NCBI RefSeq assembly: GCF_002763455.1
Contig: NZ_NIXK01000007.1
Span: forward strand, 1 to 64,000
Reading direction: 5' to 3'
From: Lentibacillus sediminis
GTDB taxonomy: Bacteria; Bacillota; Bacilli; Bacillales; Amphibacillaceae
DNA: 64,000 bases
Position 1 is the stretch's first letter. The number at the start of each line of letters is the position of its first letter. Made by a program: the position numbers and the translations under genes. The notes below the pieces were generated by a model. That model was not told where the DNA came from and made no database searches. It saw only the letters and a program-made list of their open reading frames with translations. Below are positions 18,284 through 28,155 of this stretch, one piece after another.

Positions 18284-18374
18284 CATCATTCTCCCCTGTT
18301 TTTGGTATCTACATAGCAGGATATTCATAGGCAGGCTGTCTTGTTATTCGGCGGACGGGGAGGCTTGAGAAAAT

Positions 18375-18408
18375 TAAAAGCCAGATACCATGAGAACGAT
18401 ATCTGGCT
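18375..18408 (-). terminator. Terminator of the GNAT gene
   Basis: AGCCAGATA (18379-18387) and TATCTGGCT (18400-18408) form a 9-bp stem; on the minus strand it ends in TTTTAATTT. Confidence 0.75.
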
Positions 18409-18446
18409 GTTTCTCTCTTATTCATTTGACTGGACATATGACGTGT

Positions 18447-18959
18447 TCACCCATCATTCCAGACAATCTCCCCTTGCTCGAGATGATGGTCAATTTTCAC
18501 ATCAAAATCATGCTTCCTGTAGAAGTGCTTCAGCCGGCTGACATGGTCAAAATCGCGTTTGACGATGTCTCCGGTAATATACTGCACATTCTCTTCACGG
18601 GCCAGCTCTTTTAAATGCCCGAGCAACACAGAACCATATCCTTTGTTCTCTTCACCTTTGATGTCAGCAATATGAATCGTATGCTGATCTTTGTATTCGG
18701 CCTGGATGGCGGAGTCCCAATCACCGCGATACGGTTTGGTACAGTCATGCAGCATCACCTGAAAACTGCTCTTGTTGCGGTCGGCAAAAATGATCACCCA
18801 TCGCTTATCCTTTGCCTGATCAATGCTGATGACTTCGGATTTTTTGGCAATTTCCTTCATGTTCACCTGCATACGGAACATCTGAATCTCCAATTCATCC
18901 AATTCCTGTTTTATTTCATTTTTATTTTTATTGGTTTCCATGAATGCGGAATAAACCAT
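18447..18959 (-). CDS. GNAT-like N-acetyltransferase with coiled-coil N-terminus
   Basis: About 170 residues. Residues 1-50 are a charged helix likely to form a coiled coil; the C-terminal 110 residues look like a GNAT fold with the acetyl-CoA loop region ENKGYGSVLLGHLKELA and the late FYRKHDFDVKIDHH. Substrate unknown. The start is ambiguous: ATG at 18959 behind AGGTGA is used, with GTG or ATG codons 6-9 bases upstream as alternatives. Confidence 0.75.
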   Translation of the reverse strand: MVYSAFMETNKNKNEIKQELDELEIQMFRMQVNMKEIAKKSEVISIDQAKDKRWVIIFADRNKSSFQVMLHDCTKPYRGDWDSAIQAEYKDQHTIHIADIKGEENKGYGSVLLGHLKELAREENVQYITGDIVKRDFDHVSRLKHFYRKHDFDVKIDHHLEQGEIVWNDG

Positions 18960-19061
18960 GTTCATCACCTGAAAAATATATTTTTACACACAGTTTGCCA
19001 TTGTACTAGAGGATGCCTGACCATTTCAAGGGATAGAAAATAATTTTTCCCAAAAAACATT

Positions 19062-19088
19062 TCATACTTTTGTCCTATTTGCCGATAT
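19062..19088 (+). promoter_or_regulatory. Possible sigma-D promoter of the chemoreceptor
   Basis: GCCGATAT at 19081-19088 is an exact match to the sigma-D -10 element used by motility and chemotaxis genes; the -35 region TCAT at the 15-base spacing is a poor match to TAAA. It lies 213 bases before the methyl-accepting chemotaxis gene. Confidence 0.45.
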
Positions 19089-19099
19089 AAGAGAAAACC

Positions 19100-19232
19100 G
19101 TTTTCTAAAAGAATCTTGTTTTTTTACAATATCTATAAACGGCGAGCACCTCCTGCCGCTGCGGAAATCAACGAGCACTTTGTAACAGAAATTTTCTCAA
19201 CGATAGCTTAGGTCACAGTTTCCATCAACTGC
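19100..19232. repeat. Dispersed repeat, short copy R3
   Basis: Contains TTTTCTAAAAGAA, a T-rich segment, then CGGAAATCAACGAGCACTTT and AGTTTCCATCAAC, all shared in order with the larger copy at 21047-21497, but lacks about 270 bp of the core. It occupies the leader of the chemoreceptor gene. Confidence 0.75.
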
Positions 19233-19300
19233 GACATAATTAAGCAAAAAAACAAACGAATAGAGCTTAAGAAAAAGAGATATGGATTTGGGGGATAGCG

Positions 19301-21043
19301 ATGAACAGATTGAATAAATGGAGAAAAGCACTTAAAGGCAAACGATTCAGCTGGCGAAACCTGCCGATTGGATTTAAGTATTTATCTGTATTTTTTTTAA
19401 CAGCCATCCTGTTTCTGGTCGCAAGCAGCGTGGTCTTTGTGCAGCTGCAGTCGGTAATCGATGATGTGGAAGCGATTGATCAGGATAGCGCAAGAGCCAA
19501 CAATATGTCACAGATGGCTGCACTGATTCAGGCAAAAGATGTGCAAAGTGCTGATTATCTGCTGACAGGGAATCCTAGTTTTATTGAGGAATTCACGCAA
19601 TACCAGGAAGAGATTACCGCTCTGGTGGAAGAAATAGAGCCGACGCTGGCCACCACAGAGCAGCAGGAACTGTTTGAGCAAATTTTAACGAACAATGGCA
19701 TTATTGACGATTCATTTCTGAACCGGATGGTAGAATCGATGGAAAATGATCAGCAGGAGATGGCGAACTCACTGAGGAATTATTCCTCCCGGTTGCGCGG
19801 AGAAACGATTGAACTCGTTGACGAATTGATCGCAGTTGTCCAGGCTGATCAGCGTTCCTCTGTAGAAGCAGCGATGGGAAAAACAAATACCAGCACACTG
19901 ATCCTGGCAATTTCCAATATTGTCGTCATCATACTTGGTGTGCTGCTGATGATGCTGGTCAGCCGACGGATTTCTTCCAGCTTGGGGAAAATTGTCCATA
20001 TAACATCTGAGGTGGCCGGTGGAAACCTGCAGGTAAAATCAATGGACAAAGACGGCGAAGATGAAATTGGTCAATTGGCCCTGTCCATCAATAAAATGAA
20101 GGATAACATTTATGGCATTTTATCCAAGGTTTCATTAGCCTCGAGTTCTGTGCAGTCGAAAAGCGAAGAGCTGACACAATCAGCAAATGAGGTCAAGGAA
20201 GGCAGTGAACAGATTGCCAGCACCATGGAGGAAATCTCTTCCGGTGCGGAAATGCAAGCCAACAGTGCATCTAATTTATCAGAGAATATGAATGACTTTG
20301 TAGAAAAAGTCCGGCAGTCCGAGCAAAACGGCCAGGAGATTGCCTCAAGCTCCGAAGCGGTGCTCGCCGTAACAACAGAGGGCACGGAATTGATGGAGCA
20401 GTCTGTTGTCCAGATGAAACGAATTGATTCCATTGTTACCGAAGCGGTCAATAAAGTGGAAGGGCTGGATAAACAGTCCAATGAAATAACCAAACTGGTA
20501 CGTGTGATCAAGGATATAGCCGATCAGACGAACCTGCTTTCCCTGAATGCAGCGATCGAGGCGGCAAGAGCCGGCGAGCATGGCAGAGGATTTGCAGTTG
20601 TTGCAGATGAGGTTAAGAAGCTTTCCGAGCAAGTCGCATCTTCTGTGGGGGAAATCACGACAATTGTCAACAGCATCCAGTCGGAAACCGGCCATGTCGT
20701 TGACTCCTTAAACGACGGCTATAAAGAAGTTCGGGAAGGTACGGCGCAAATCGAGAAAACGGGGCAGAGCTTTGAAACGATCAACAGCTCCGTGATCGAT
20801 ATGGTAAATAAAATCACTTCAATCTCAGCGAACTTGAAAGACATCACCAATAACAGTGTAGATATGAACCATATCATTGAAGAAATTGCCTCCGTTTCTG
20901 AGGAATCCGCCGCCGGTGTGGAGCAGGCAGCTGCTTCGGCCCAGCAGACGTCCAGTTCGATGGAGGAAGTTTCGCATAACGCGGATGAACTGGCCAAGCT
21001 TGCTGATGAATTGCAGACGGAGTTGCGGGCGTTTAAGTTTTAG
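19301..21043 (+). CDS. Methyl-accepting chemotaxis protein
   Basis: 580-residue transmembrane chemoreceptor. TM1 at about 28-48, an extracellular helical sensor of about 150 residues (four-helix-bundle type), TM2 at about 198-220, a HAMP linker with [19 protein letters not shown] and [13 protein letters not shown], and a long cytoplasmic signalling coiled coil whose hairpin tip contains [19 protein letters not shown] near residue 415. It would signal to CheA/CheW. The ligand is unknown. Single gene preceded by a sigma-D-like element. Confidence 0.95.
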   Translation: MNRLNKWRKALKGKRFSWRNLPIGFKYLSVFFLTAILFLVASSVVFVQLQSVIDDVEAIDQDSARANNMSQMAALIQAKDVQSADYLLTGNPSFIEEFTQYQEEITALVEEIEPTLATTEQQELFEQILTNNGIIDDSFLNRMVESMENDQQEMANSLRNYSSRLRGETIELVDELIAVVQADQRSSVEAAMGKTNTSTLILAISNIVVIILGVLLMMLVSRRISSSLGKIVHITSEVAGGNLQVKSMDKDGEDEIGQLALSINKMKDNIYGILSKVSLASSSVQSKSEELTQSANEVKEGSEQIASTMEEISSGAEMQANSASNLSENMNDFVEKVRQSEQNGQEIASSSEAVLAVTTEGTELMEQSVVQMKRIDSIVTEAVNKVEGLDKQSNEITKLVRVIKDIADQTNLLSLNAAIEAARAGEHGRGFAVVADEVKKLSEQVASSVGEITTIVNSIQSETGHVVDSLNDGYKEVREGTAQIEKTGQSFETINSSVIDMVNKITSISANLKDITNNSVDMNHIIEEIASVSEESAAGVEQAAASAQQTSSSMEEVSHNADELAKLADELQTELRAFKF

Positions 21044-21046
21044 GCT

Positions 21047-21497
21047 GTTTTCTAAAAGAATGGGACTGCGATTACTCGTCCCACCGGAAAGCGTTTGTCG
21101 TTTTTATCAAAATATGTTTTAAATGTGACTTAACCTACCGCTACGGAAATACATTCCGCTTTCCGCGGGCGGCCGGTGATCCCCCTTGTGCTGTCTCGTC
21201 TTTAGGGGTCTCACCTGTGCCTATCCTCCCGCTGGAGTCTCCATGTATTTCCTCCGCTGATGAGTGTTTTTAAAACTTTACATCAGTTATTTACAGCTTG
21301 TTTAGATCACCAAAACAGCAGTTACCCACTCTGTAGATGGTTGATCTTCGCTGTGGGCAGCCGACTCCTGCGGGAACAGCACGAGGCTGAAGCCGTGCCC
21401 GCGGAAAGCGGCTGCTCGCAGCGGAAATCAACGAGCACTTTTGTAGCTTGTATTCGGCATCGGTCGGCATTAATTTAGGCCACAGTTTCCATCAACC
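21047..21497. repeat. Dispersed ~0.45-kb intergenic repeat, copy R2
   Basis: Begins TTTTCTAAAAGAATG and ends CACAGTTTCCATCAAC, with a ~320-bp core (21125-21445) homologous to the core of R1 at 2.15-2.47 kb but in the opposite orientation. The core holds inverted CCGCGG-containing segments. No coding frame is credible here, so this repeat accounts for the gene-free stretch between the chemoreceptor and tag. Confidence 0.85.
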
Positions 21498-21526
21498 CCA
21501 AAATAAAAAAGCTAAGAGAACCATTA

Positions 21527-21561
21527 AAACAGCTGTCTCCTCGAGGGAAGACAGCTGTTTT
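21527..21561 (-). terminator. Terminator of the tag operon
   Basis: AAAACAGCTGTC (21527-21538) and GACAGCTGTTTT (21550-21561) form a 12-bp perfect stem immediately after the tag stop codon. Confidence 0.88.
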
Positions 21562-21562
21562 A

Positions 21563-22138
21563 TTAATCGCTCCTCCCGGGGTATAGAAAACACCCCTTCG
21601 TATGATCATTCACCATGCCGGTTGCCTGCATAAAAGCATATAAAATGGTGGGACCGACGAATTTAAAGCCGCGTTTTTTCATATCTTTACTCATTCGCGC
21701 AGATTCCTCCGTCCAGGCAGGCACCTGCTCATGTGTCTCCCAATGATTGACAATCGGCTCTCCATCAACAAATTGCCAGGCATAGCGGTCAAAGCTGCCG
21801 AATTCCTCCTGCACCTGCAGGAAGACTTGAGCATTGCTGATGACGGAGCGGATTTTCAGCTGGTTGCGAATGATGCCCTCATTTTGCAGCAGTTCGCTGA
21901 CTTTGTCCTCCCCATATTTGCTGACAATCTGAGGGGCAAAACCATCAAAGGCTTCCCGGTAATGTTCCCTTCTTCTAAGTATCGTGATCCAGCTTAAGCC
22001 TGCCTGCGCGCCTTCCAGGGAAAGCATTTCAAACAGATGCTGATCGTCATGGACGGGCCTGCCCCATTCTTGATCATGATAAGCAATATAAACTGGATCA
22101 TCCGTCACCCAGGCGCAGCGCTGTTTTTCCCCACTCAT
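21563..22138 (-). CDS. tag: DNA-3-methyladenine glycosylase I
   Basis: Base-excision repair enzyme removing 3-methyladenine. 191 residues. Family landmarks are RCAWVTDDPVYIAYHDQEWG at the N-terminus, EMLSLEGAQAGLSW, NEGIIRNQLKIRS and KRGFKFVGPTILYAFMQATG; the N-terminal Cys and C-terminal histidine/cysteine residues (HTKGCF) fit the Tag zinc snap. The start codon overlaps the stop of the sulfurtransferase as ATGA, so the two are co-transcribed. Confidence 0.94.
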   Translation of the reverse strand: MSGEKQRCAWVTDDPVYIAYHDQEWGRPVHDDQHLFEMLSLEGAQAGLSWITILRRREHYREAFDGFAPQIVSKYGEDKVSELLQNEGIIRNQLKIRSVISNAQVFLQVQEEFGSFDRYAWQFVDGEPIVNHWETHEQVPAWTEESARMSKDMKKRGFKFVGPTILYAFMQATGMVNDHTKGCFLYPGRSD

Positions 22139-22977
22139 TCTGCTTTCGTCTCGACTTCGTTCTCTTCATAGGAAATCCAGTCACTGAAACTGCCCGGATA
22201 CAGTTTGACATTACTGTACCCCGCCGCCTTCAATGCCAGGACATTCGGGCAAGCGGAAATGCCTGAGCCGCAGGAGACGATAATTTCCTCATCTTTAGGC
22301 AATGTGCTGAAGTGCTCCTCTAGCTCTTCTTTCCTTTTCCAGGAGCCGTTCTTCTGCAAGACATCTTTCCAGAAAAAGTTTTTCGCACCGGGAATATGAC
22401 CAGCCTTGCCATAAAGTGGTTCCGTTTTGCCCAGATACCTGTCACTGGCGCGGGAATCAAGCAGTATAGCTGTTCGCTTCTCCAGCTTTTCTTTCACTTC
22501 TTCCATTTCTGCAATTTGCCCTTCCTGGGTCGCGGGGTGAAAATCCTTAGCCGTGAGCGTTGGAATTTCTGCCGTTACGTCCTCTCCTTCGCTCACCCAG
22601 CGATCATAGCCGCCGTCCAAAACATATACCCTCTGATGGCCCAAATGATCGAGCAGCCACCACAGTCTGGAGGCGAACATTTCATTGGCCTGATCATAAA
22701 CCACGACCGTCGTGTCGCGGTCGATTCCAATATTGCCAAGCTTACTTGCCAACAGTTCAATATCTGGCAGTGGATGCTTGCCGCCATGCTTTTCCGCCCG
22801 TCCGGATAAATCTTTTTCCAAATCCATATACACCGCGCCGGGGAGGTGACTTTGCAAATACTGCTTCCTGCCTGCATCCGGGTCGGTGAGATCAAACCGT
22901 ACATCCACGATGACTGTATTGGCCTGCTTATTTTCCAGCCGGTTCTTCAACCGATGTACACTTATCAAATAAGACAT
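22135..22977 (-). CDS. Two-domain rhodanese sulfurtransferase
   Basis: 280-residue thiosulfate / 3-mercaptopyruvate sulfurtransferase type protein with tandem rhodanese domains. The active cysteine is in VSCGSGISACPN of the C-terminal domain; the N-terminal domain (VIVDVRFDL, HLPGAVYMDLE) is inactive as usual. The loop CGSGISA resembles mercaptopyruvate-type loops more than CRxGR of thiosulfate enzymes. The physiological donor is not known. The ATG follows GGAGGG. Confidence 0.9.
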   Translation of the reverse strand: MSYLISVHRLKNRLENKQANTVIVDVRFDLTDPDAGRKQYLQSHLPGAVYMDLEKDLSGRAEKHGGKHPLPDIELLASKLGNIGIDRDTTVVVYDQANEMFASRLWWLLDHLGHQRVYVLDGGYDRWVSEGEDVTAEIPTLTAKDFHPATQEGQIAEMEEVKEKLEKRTAILLDSRASDRYLGKTEPLYGKAGHIPGAKNFFWKDVLQKNGSWKRKEELEEHFSTLPKDEEIIVSCGSGISACPNVLALKAAGYSNVKLYPGSFSDWISYEENEVETKAE

Positions 22978-22983
22978 TTTTCG

Positions 22984-23484
22984 TTATCCCTCCAAAAGTT
23001 TGCTCATATAATATTCATCTACAAATCTTCCATCCATCCGCAATGCGTCTTTTTTGGCACCTTCTATGGTAAATCCTGCTTTTTCATACAAATCTATTGC
23101 TCGTGTGTTTTCTGTTATTACTGTTAATTCTAACCGATGAAGCTCTATATTCATAGCCCACTTCTCCAATTTTTCGAAAAATCTTGTACCTAGACCTTTG
23201 CCTTGGTGTGCTGCTGTGACACCGATGACGACGGAGGCCGTGTGGGCTGATTTCCTGGAGGATCCGCCAATTGCGAATAGGTAACCGGCCAGTTGGCCAT
23301 CTGTTTCGGCGAGCAATATAATCGAGTTTTCCTGTTCGGTTAGCGCCCTAATCCTCTTTTCCATATTTTCTGCTGAAATTTCCCGCTCCCCTGCCTCGTA
23401 AAGCATATAGGGGCTCTCCCGCTCCACTTGCTGCATCACTTTTACCAACTGGCGGGCATCTTCCGGGAGTGCATGTCTGATCAT
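22984..23484 (-). CDS. GNAT family N-acetyltransferase (RimJ/RimL-like)
   Basis: 166-residue GNAT enzyme with the acetyl-CoA loop AHQGKGLGTRFFEKL, the strand HRLELTVITENTRAIDLYEKAGF and an ending YYMSKLL typical of ribosomal-protein or small-molecule acetyltransferases. Substrate unknown. The ATG follows AAAGGAGG. First gene of a likely three-gene unit with the sulfurtransferase and tag. Confidence 0.88.
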   Translation of the reverse strand: MIRHALPEDARQLVKVMQQVERESPYMLYEAGEREISAENMEKRIRALTEQENSIILLAETDGQLAGYLFAIGGSSRKSAHTASVVIGVTAAHQGKGLGTRFFEKLEKWAMNIELHRLELTVITENTRAIDLYEKAGFTIEGAKKDALRMDGRFVDEYYMSKLLEG

Positions 23485-23560
23485 ATTGCCTGCCTCCTTT
23501 TTTGTTAAGTATGGTAGAATAATCTTATAAAAGCAAAAAAATAGATGAGGAGATTAGCGA

Positions 23561-24796
23561 ATGAAAGAGGATATCATCCGGCGTTTTACTGCCTATGCAA
23601 AAGTCGATACACAATCAGAGGAAACTTCCACAGCGATACCAACAACACCCGGGCAAATGGAGCTGGCAAATCTGCTAGTTGAGGAGCTGAAAGAAATTGG
23701 ACTGGAGGATGCCGCGTCTGACGAAAATGGCTATGTGATGGCGACGCTTCCTGCCAATACCGAAAAAAATGTACCGACGATCGGCTTTATGGCCCACCTT
23801 GATACGGCGACCGACTTTACAGGGAAAAACGTCCGCCCGCAGCGGATGGAGAACTTTGACGGAAATGACATCGTGCTGAACGAGGAATTAGATGTCGTTT
23901 TGTCTGCGAAGGATTTCCCGGAATTACCCGGCTATAAAGGGCATACATTGATTACTACCGATGGCACCACCCTGCTTGGGGCCGACAATAAAGCGGGAAT
24001 TGCCGAGATTATGACGGCGATGGATTATCTCGTGCGGCACCCCGAAATCAAGCATGGCAGAGTTCGTGTGGCATTCACACCCGATGAGGAGATTGGGCGT
24101 GGACCGCACAACTTTGACGTGGAGCGGTTTGACGCAACCTATGCCTACACCGTCGATGGCGGCCCGCTTGGTGAACTGCAGTATGAGAGTTTTAACGCAG
24201 CTGCTGCCAGAGTGACCTTCCACGGCAACAGTGTGCATCCTGGAACCGCGAAGGACAAAATGGTCAATGCCGGAAAAATGGCCGCTGCTTTTATCGGGAA
24301 ATTTCCAGAGAACGAATCACCGGAGCATACCGAAAAATACGAGGGGTTCTATCATCTTATCAGTGTTGAGGGCAATGTTGAACAGACCGTGGCTACGTAT
24401 ATCATCCGTGATTTTGACAAAGAAAATTTTGAGTCTCGGAAAGCACGATTGAAACAGTTTGCCGAAGAAATAAGAGATGAATACGGGAAAGAAAGCGTCA
24501 CGGTCGAGATGCAGGATCAGTACTACAATATGCGTGAAAAGATTGAGCCAGTGATGGAAATTGTTGATATTGCCCAGGAAGCGATGAAGCATTTGGATAT
24601 CGAAGCAGTCATCAAGCCGGTACGCGGCGGGACAGACGGCTCCCAGCTTTCCTATAAAGGGCTGCCGACACCGAATTTGTTTACCGGCGGAGAGAATTTC
24701 CATGGCAAGTTTGAGTATATTTCCGTGGATAATATGGAGAAAGCGACGAATGTGATTGTGGAGATTTGCAGGCTGCTTGAAGAGAAACAGGGATAA
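23561..24796 (+). CDS. pepT: Peptidase T (tripeptidase)
   Basis: M20B zinc aminopeptidase that releases the N-terminal residue from tripeptides in the cytoplasm. 411 residues. Zinc-site motifs are [12 protein letters not shown] near residue 79, [11 protein letters not shown] near 142 and [14 protein letters not shown]; the late [12 protein letters not shown] and [14 protein letters not shown] complete the M20B pattern. ATG behind GATGAGGAG. A TTGTTA-17-TTATAA element directly upstream could be its promoter. Confidence 0.95.
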   Translation: MKEDIIRRFTAYAKVDTQSEETSTAIPTTPGQMELANLLVEELKEIGLEDAASDENGYVMATLPANTEKNVPTIGFMAHLDTATDFTGKNVRPQRMENFDGNDIVLNEELDVVLSAKDFPELPGYKGHTLITTDGTTLLGADNKAGIAEIMTAMDYLVRHPEIKHGRVRVAFTPDEEIGRGPHNFDVERFDATYAYTVDGGPLGELQYESFNAAAARVTFHGNSVHPGTAKDKMVNAGKMAAAFIGKFPENESPEHTEKYEGFYHLISVEGNVEQTVATYIIRDFDKENFESRKARLKQFAEEIRDEYGKESVTVEMQDQYYNMREKIEPVMEIVDIAQEAMKHLDIEAVIKPVRGGTDGSQLSYKGLPTPNLFTGGENFHGKFEYISVDNMEKATNVIVEICRLLEEKQG

Positions 24797-24802
24797 TAAA
24801 CA

Positions 24803-24831
24803 GCGCCGGGTTTTTTAGGATCCGGCTTTTT
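24803..24831 (+). terminator. Terminator of pepT
   Basis: GCCGG and CCGGC form a short GC stem followed by TTTTTAC, a few bases after the pepT stop codon. Confidence 0.6.
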
Positions 24832-24940
24832 ACTTCAACTTTTTTGATCACCCCGGAAAACTATGATTGCCCCGATTAGCTAATCTATGAGAAAATATAA
24901 GTCAGTTTGTCTATCATATATGCAATAGGAGAAAAATGCT

Positions 24941-25987
24941 ATGTCTATAAAGAACTTATCTATTATTCTCGCAATGGCTGCGATGCTTACCACCCTGGCA
25001 GCCTGCGCGCTGGAAGAGACTGGGGACCCTCAGGCGGAACCGGAGCCAGCAGAATCTACTGCTCCAGCTGAAGCGGAAAAACCAGAGCCTGAACCTGAGA
25101 CGGATCCGGTCCAAGTCCCTGAAGCTGGCTTGCAAAAATTGGATCAGGGTGAGGATGTGAAAATGCTTCAGCGGGCATTAAATGAAATCGGTTATTCGAT
25201 TCCGGAAAACGGTATGTATGATGAGATCACTACATGGGCCGTGACGGACTTTCAGCTGCAGCAGGAAAATCTGGCCGCACTCGGCGTATTTAACGAAGAA
25301 ACAAGGACAGCGATGGAATCTGTCTTTTCAGCCGGTGAGGCAGTCGAAGCCGGAGCCGGATTGCCGCAGGACGTACCAGCGAGCGGTGAAGGAGACGACA
25401 CCCGGATGCTAATGAATCCTTATGATCAGCTGGCTTTGGTAAACAAGCAGCAGGCATTGCCGGCGAATTATACCCCGCAGGATATGGTTGTGCCAGATAT
25501 AGCTTTTCCGTTCACCGAGGATTTGCCGAAAAAGCAAATGCGCGCGACAGCAGCTGCCGCTTTGGAGGAGCTATTTGCCGCAGCAGAAGAAGCCGGGCTC
25601 GATCTATTTGCCCAATCCGGCTACCGTTCCTATGACCGGCAAGATTACCTATTTGCTTCCTATTCTGAACAGCACGGTGAAAAAGCAGCCAATAAGTTCA
25701 GTGCGCGTCCCGGGGAAAGTGAACACCAAACCGGGCTGACCATGGATGTTACCTCGCCGGAAGTGAATTTTCAATTGACAACGGATTTTGCTAAAACGGA
25801 TGAAGGCAAATGGCTTACTGACCACGCAGCGGATTTCGGCTTTATCATCCGCTATCCAAAAGGCTCAGAAGACATCACGGGATATCAGTATGAGCCATGG
25901 CATTTGCGCTATGTCGGAGAAAAAGCGGCCCAGGCGATAGCCGAGGAAGGTATTACACTGGAGGAGTATTTGGGTGAAGTGGAATAA
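24941..25987 (+). CDS. M15 D,D-carboxypeptidase lipoprotein with peptidoglycan-binding domain
   Basis: 348 residues: signal peptide with lipobox LAAC, a Glu/Pro-rich linker (about 25-60), a peptidoglycan-binding 1 domain (LDQGEDVKMLQRALNEIGY, about 62-125) and a C-terminal M15B peptidase domain. Zinc-ligand motifs SEHQTGLTMDV and EPWHLRYVG mark the VanY/DdcY family, which removes the terminal D-Ala of stem peptides at the outer face of the membrane. ATG behind AGGAGAAAA; terminator follows directly. Confidence 0.92.
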   Translation: MSIKNLSIILAMAAMLTTLAACALEETGDPQAEPEPAESTAPAEAEKPEPEPETDPVQVPEAGLQKLDQGEDVKMLQRALNEIGYSIPENGMYDEITTWAVTDFQLQQENLAALGVFNEETRTAMESVFSAGEAVEAGAGLPQDVPASGEGDDTRMLMNPYDQLALVNKQQALPANYTPQDMVVPDIAFPFTEDLPKKQMRATAAAALEELFAAAEEAGLDLFAQSGYRSYDRQDYLFASYSEQHGEKAANKFSARPGESEHQTGLTMDVTSPEVNFQLTTDFAKTDEGKWLTDHAADFGFIIRYPKGSEDITGYQYEPWHLRYVGEKAAQAIAEEGITLEEYLGEVE

Positions 25988-25996
25988 TTGTGGGAT

Positions 25997-26023
25997 AACC
26001 TGTTCATGGGAGCAGGTTTTTTT
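25997..26023 (+). terminator. Terminator of the carboxypeptidase gene
   Basis: AACCTG (25997-26002) and CAGGTT (26013-26018) form a stem followed by seven T residues. Confidence 0.8.
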
Positions 26024-26060
26024 GTGGCGAGATCTCTGGAATTTGAACATCGAGGGGCAG

Positions 26061-26199
26061 GAACTTCCGCCGTGAGTGAGAACTTCAACCCAAGAGCGAG
26101 AACTTCAACCCCAGAGCGGGAACTTCAACCCCAGAGCGAGAACTTCAACCCAAGAGTGAGAACTTCAACCCCAGAGCGGGAACTTCCGCCCGAGGTCGT
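26061..26199. repeat. 20-bp tandem array, same family as window start
   Basis: Seven units of about 20 bp, GAACTTCAACCCCAGAGCGG with small variants; the outer units carry GAACTTCCGCC and so match the reverse complement of the array at 1-118. An apparent open frame through it encodes only a repetitive peptide. The rest of the gap to 26363 shows nothing recognisable. Confidence 0.9.
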
Positions 26200-26363
26200 T
26201 CGGCGGGTAATGAGAGTGGTTGTATCGGGGAGTTCAGTGGGGGAGCATGTCGTGAATCAGCGGAATGGGCATGGGATTCATGGAAACCGGCTATATCTCA
26301 GGGGAACCCCGCTGAATTCAGAGTTTCTCCTTAGAGACAAGCATCCCGAACTGAGCAAGACAA

Positions 26364-26906
26364 TCAAGAATTAGAAAAACCGCTCACCACATCCCGGGCA
26401 TAAACCCCATCAATTCGCCGGTCCAACGCACGGATCCGCTCCAATGCCGTTTGATCATCGATCGTTTTATAATGATGATTGCCGCCAGCCTCTTCGTCCG
26501 CCTCGTCTGCAAGCGCAACAACCTGCTGCAATGGTTTGAGCTGCAATTCTCCTGCCGGCAAATAAGAATCTGTGTGCAGTAAAACCGCGACTGCTATCTC
26601 TTTGGCGGCATGCCGGTCTTCTCCCACTCGGATCAGCAGCTTATGCGCACGGCTTGCTCCCTTGATCGCATGGATATCATTTTCCCGGTAGAGATCATAA
26701 TCCCATTCCCCGTCACGATACCATGTATAGTGCCCAACATCATGAAGGAGGGCAGCTTTGGTCGCATAGTCCGGATTGACATCAAACCGCTTGGCAAAAA
26801 TATAAGCAAATTCCGCCACCGCGACGGCATGGGCCACACCAGATCGCTTCAAGTATTTTTGTGTAATTGGATGGGTGAAAACTTCTTCCAATGTTACCTT
26901 ACTCAT
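26364..26906 (-). CDS. HD-domain phosphohydrolase
   Basis: 180 residues from the ATG of MSKVTLEEVF, which follows GGGAGG; an upstream extension has no ribosome binding site. HD metal-site order is H in GVAHAVAVAEFA, HD in ALLHDVGHYTW, then DIHAIKGASRAHKLL and the late VALADEADEEAG. It belongs to the general HD superfamily of small nucleotide or phosphate hydrolases; the substrate cannot be told. Convergent with the array region and with no operon partner. Confidence 0.82.
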   Translation of the reverse strand: MSKVTLEEVFTHPITQKYLKRSGVAHAVAVAEFAYIFAKRFDVNPDYATKAALLHDVGHYTWYRDGEWDYDLYRENDIHAIKGASRAHKLLIRVGEDRHAAKEIAVAVLLHTDSYLPAGELQLKPLQQVVALADEADEEAGGNHHYKTIDDQTALERIRALDRRIDGVYARDVVSGFSNS

Positions 26907-27000
26907 TCTAATCGCCTCCCTTTCCAAAAATATTTTTACGACTATAACATGATTAGGCATCGATTGCAATTGTTCTTTCCCTTTTTTGCCTCTGACAAAT

Positions 27001-28131
27001 CTAGCTTTTTCTGGAAAGGAACACCAGCGTCAGAGCAACAATCAGCATAATCGCAGCACTGGAGGTAAACGGGAGGCCAAACAGCTCAGCGGCCGCTCCG
27101 GAAATCGCAGAACCAGCCACCGATCCCAGGGAAAAGAAGGCATAAAAGATACCATACGCTTTCCCACGATCCACTTTTGATGAGACATCGGAAACAATTT
27201 GATTCATCGATGGGAACACCAGTGCAAATCCGATCCCATATATCACCATCAGCACGACACTCAACCATAGCACCTCAATGAAATTAAGCAGAAGATGCAC
27301 AGAACCGATAATCGTAAGCCCTGTAATGACCAAGTGAATGGGCCGGAATTTTTCATACATCCGGTTGGCCGGGGTTAAAAATATTATAATCGCAACGATG
27401 CCAAATGTGCTCAAAAGCATTCCAGTCGTTGCCGAATCAAGGCCAATCTCACTGACTTTCAGCGGCAGAGCAAATGCCAGTGTACCATTGCTGATCATCA
27501 GTCCAAAAGCGGCCAGCGATGCCTGCAAAAGCAGCGGATGTTTCATTAGTGGAATGATGTGACGAAAAGCAATCCCTTTCCTGTTCACGGGGGCGAACGA
27601 TTCCTCGACAAACAGGACAATTAGCACCGAACTTATCAGGAATAGCACAGCAACCAGTATGAAAACATAATCAATCTGCGCCCTGGCTGCCATGATACCG
27701 CCAACTGCCGGACCGATAATCGCCGCGATGCCAATTGCTGCACCGGTGATGGCCATCGGTTTCCCCCTGGCTCCCTTTTTCGTCCGGTCACCGACATAGG
27801 CAAATGCCGCGGGAATCAACACCCCGCCGGCGATTCCGTGAAAAAATCGGATGAAAAATAGCTGTTCTCCCGTCTGGGCAAATGGATAAAGGAATAAAAT
27901 AACCGCTCCGGAAAGCATCCCCCAGAGGAGAATCTTCTTGCGGCCAAACCGGTCAATCCAATGGCCCCCAATAATATTGGCTGCCATATTGGTAAGCGAA
28001 TAAACCGCCACAATCGCACCTGCCAGGAACTCTGATGCGCCGAGTTCCAAGGCATATGGCGTAATAATCGGCAGCTGAATAAAGGTATCTAAAAATGAAA
28101 CGACAATAACAAAATATAATATCCGTGTCAT
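27001..28131 (-). CDS. MFS transporter (drug-efflux type)
   Basis: 376-residue major facilitator protein with about twelve hydrophobic segments. The loop 2-3 motif is present as GHWIDRFGRKKILLWG (motif A) and the second half has the matching MYEKFRP loop. The motif C-like GIAAIIGPAVGG in helix 5 points to a proton antiporter of the DHA1 efflux group. Substrate unknown. Ribosome binding site AGAGG. Lies 25 bases downstream of the DUF2269 gene and may be co-transcribed. Confidence 0.85.
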   Translation of the reverse strand: MTRILYFVIVVSFLDTFIQLPIITPYALELGASEFLAGAIVAVYSLTNMAANIIGGHWIDRFGRKKILLWGMLSGAVILFLYPFAQTGEQLFFIRFFHGIAGGVLIPAAFAYVGDRTKKGARGKPMAITGAAIGIAAIIGPAVGGIMAARAQIDYVFILVAVLFLISSVLIVLFVEESFAPVNRKGIAFRHIIPLMKHPLLLQASLAAFGLMISNGTLAFALPLKVSEIGLDSATTGMLLSTFGIVAIIIFLTPANRMYEKFRPIHLVITGLTIIGSVHLLLNFIEVLWLSVVLMVIYGIGFALVFPSMNQIVSDVSSKVDRGKAYGIFYAFFSLGSVAGSAISGAAAELFGLPFTSSAAIMLIVALTLVFLSRKS

Positions 28132-28155
28132 GCAAGCGAACCTCTTTCTCTCTAA

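Noticed and set aside
25988-26374. Open frame of 128 codons after the carboxypeptidase gene
   Set aside because: It reads through the terminator and the 20-bp array and has no ribosome binding site.
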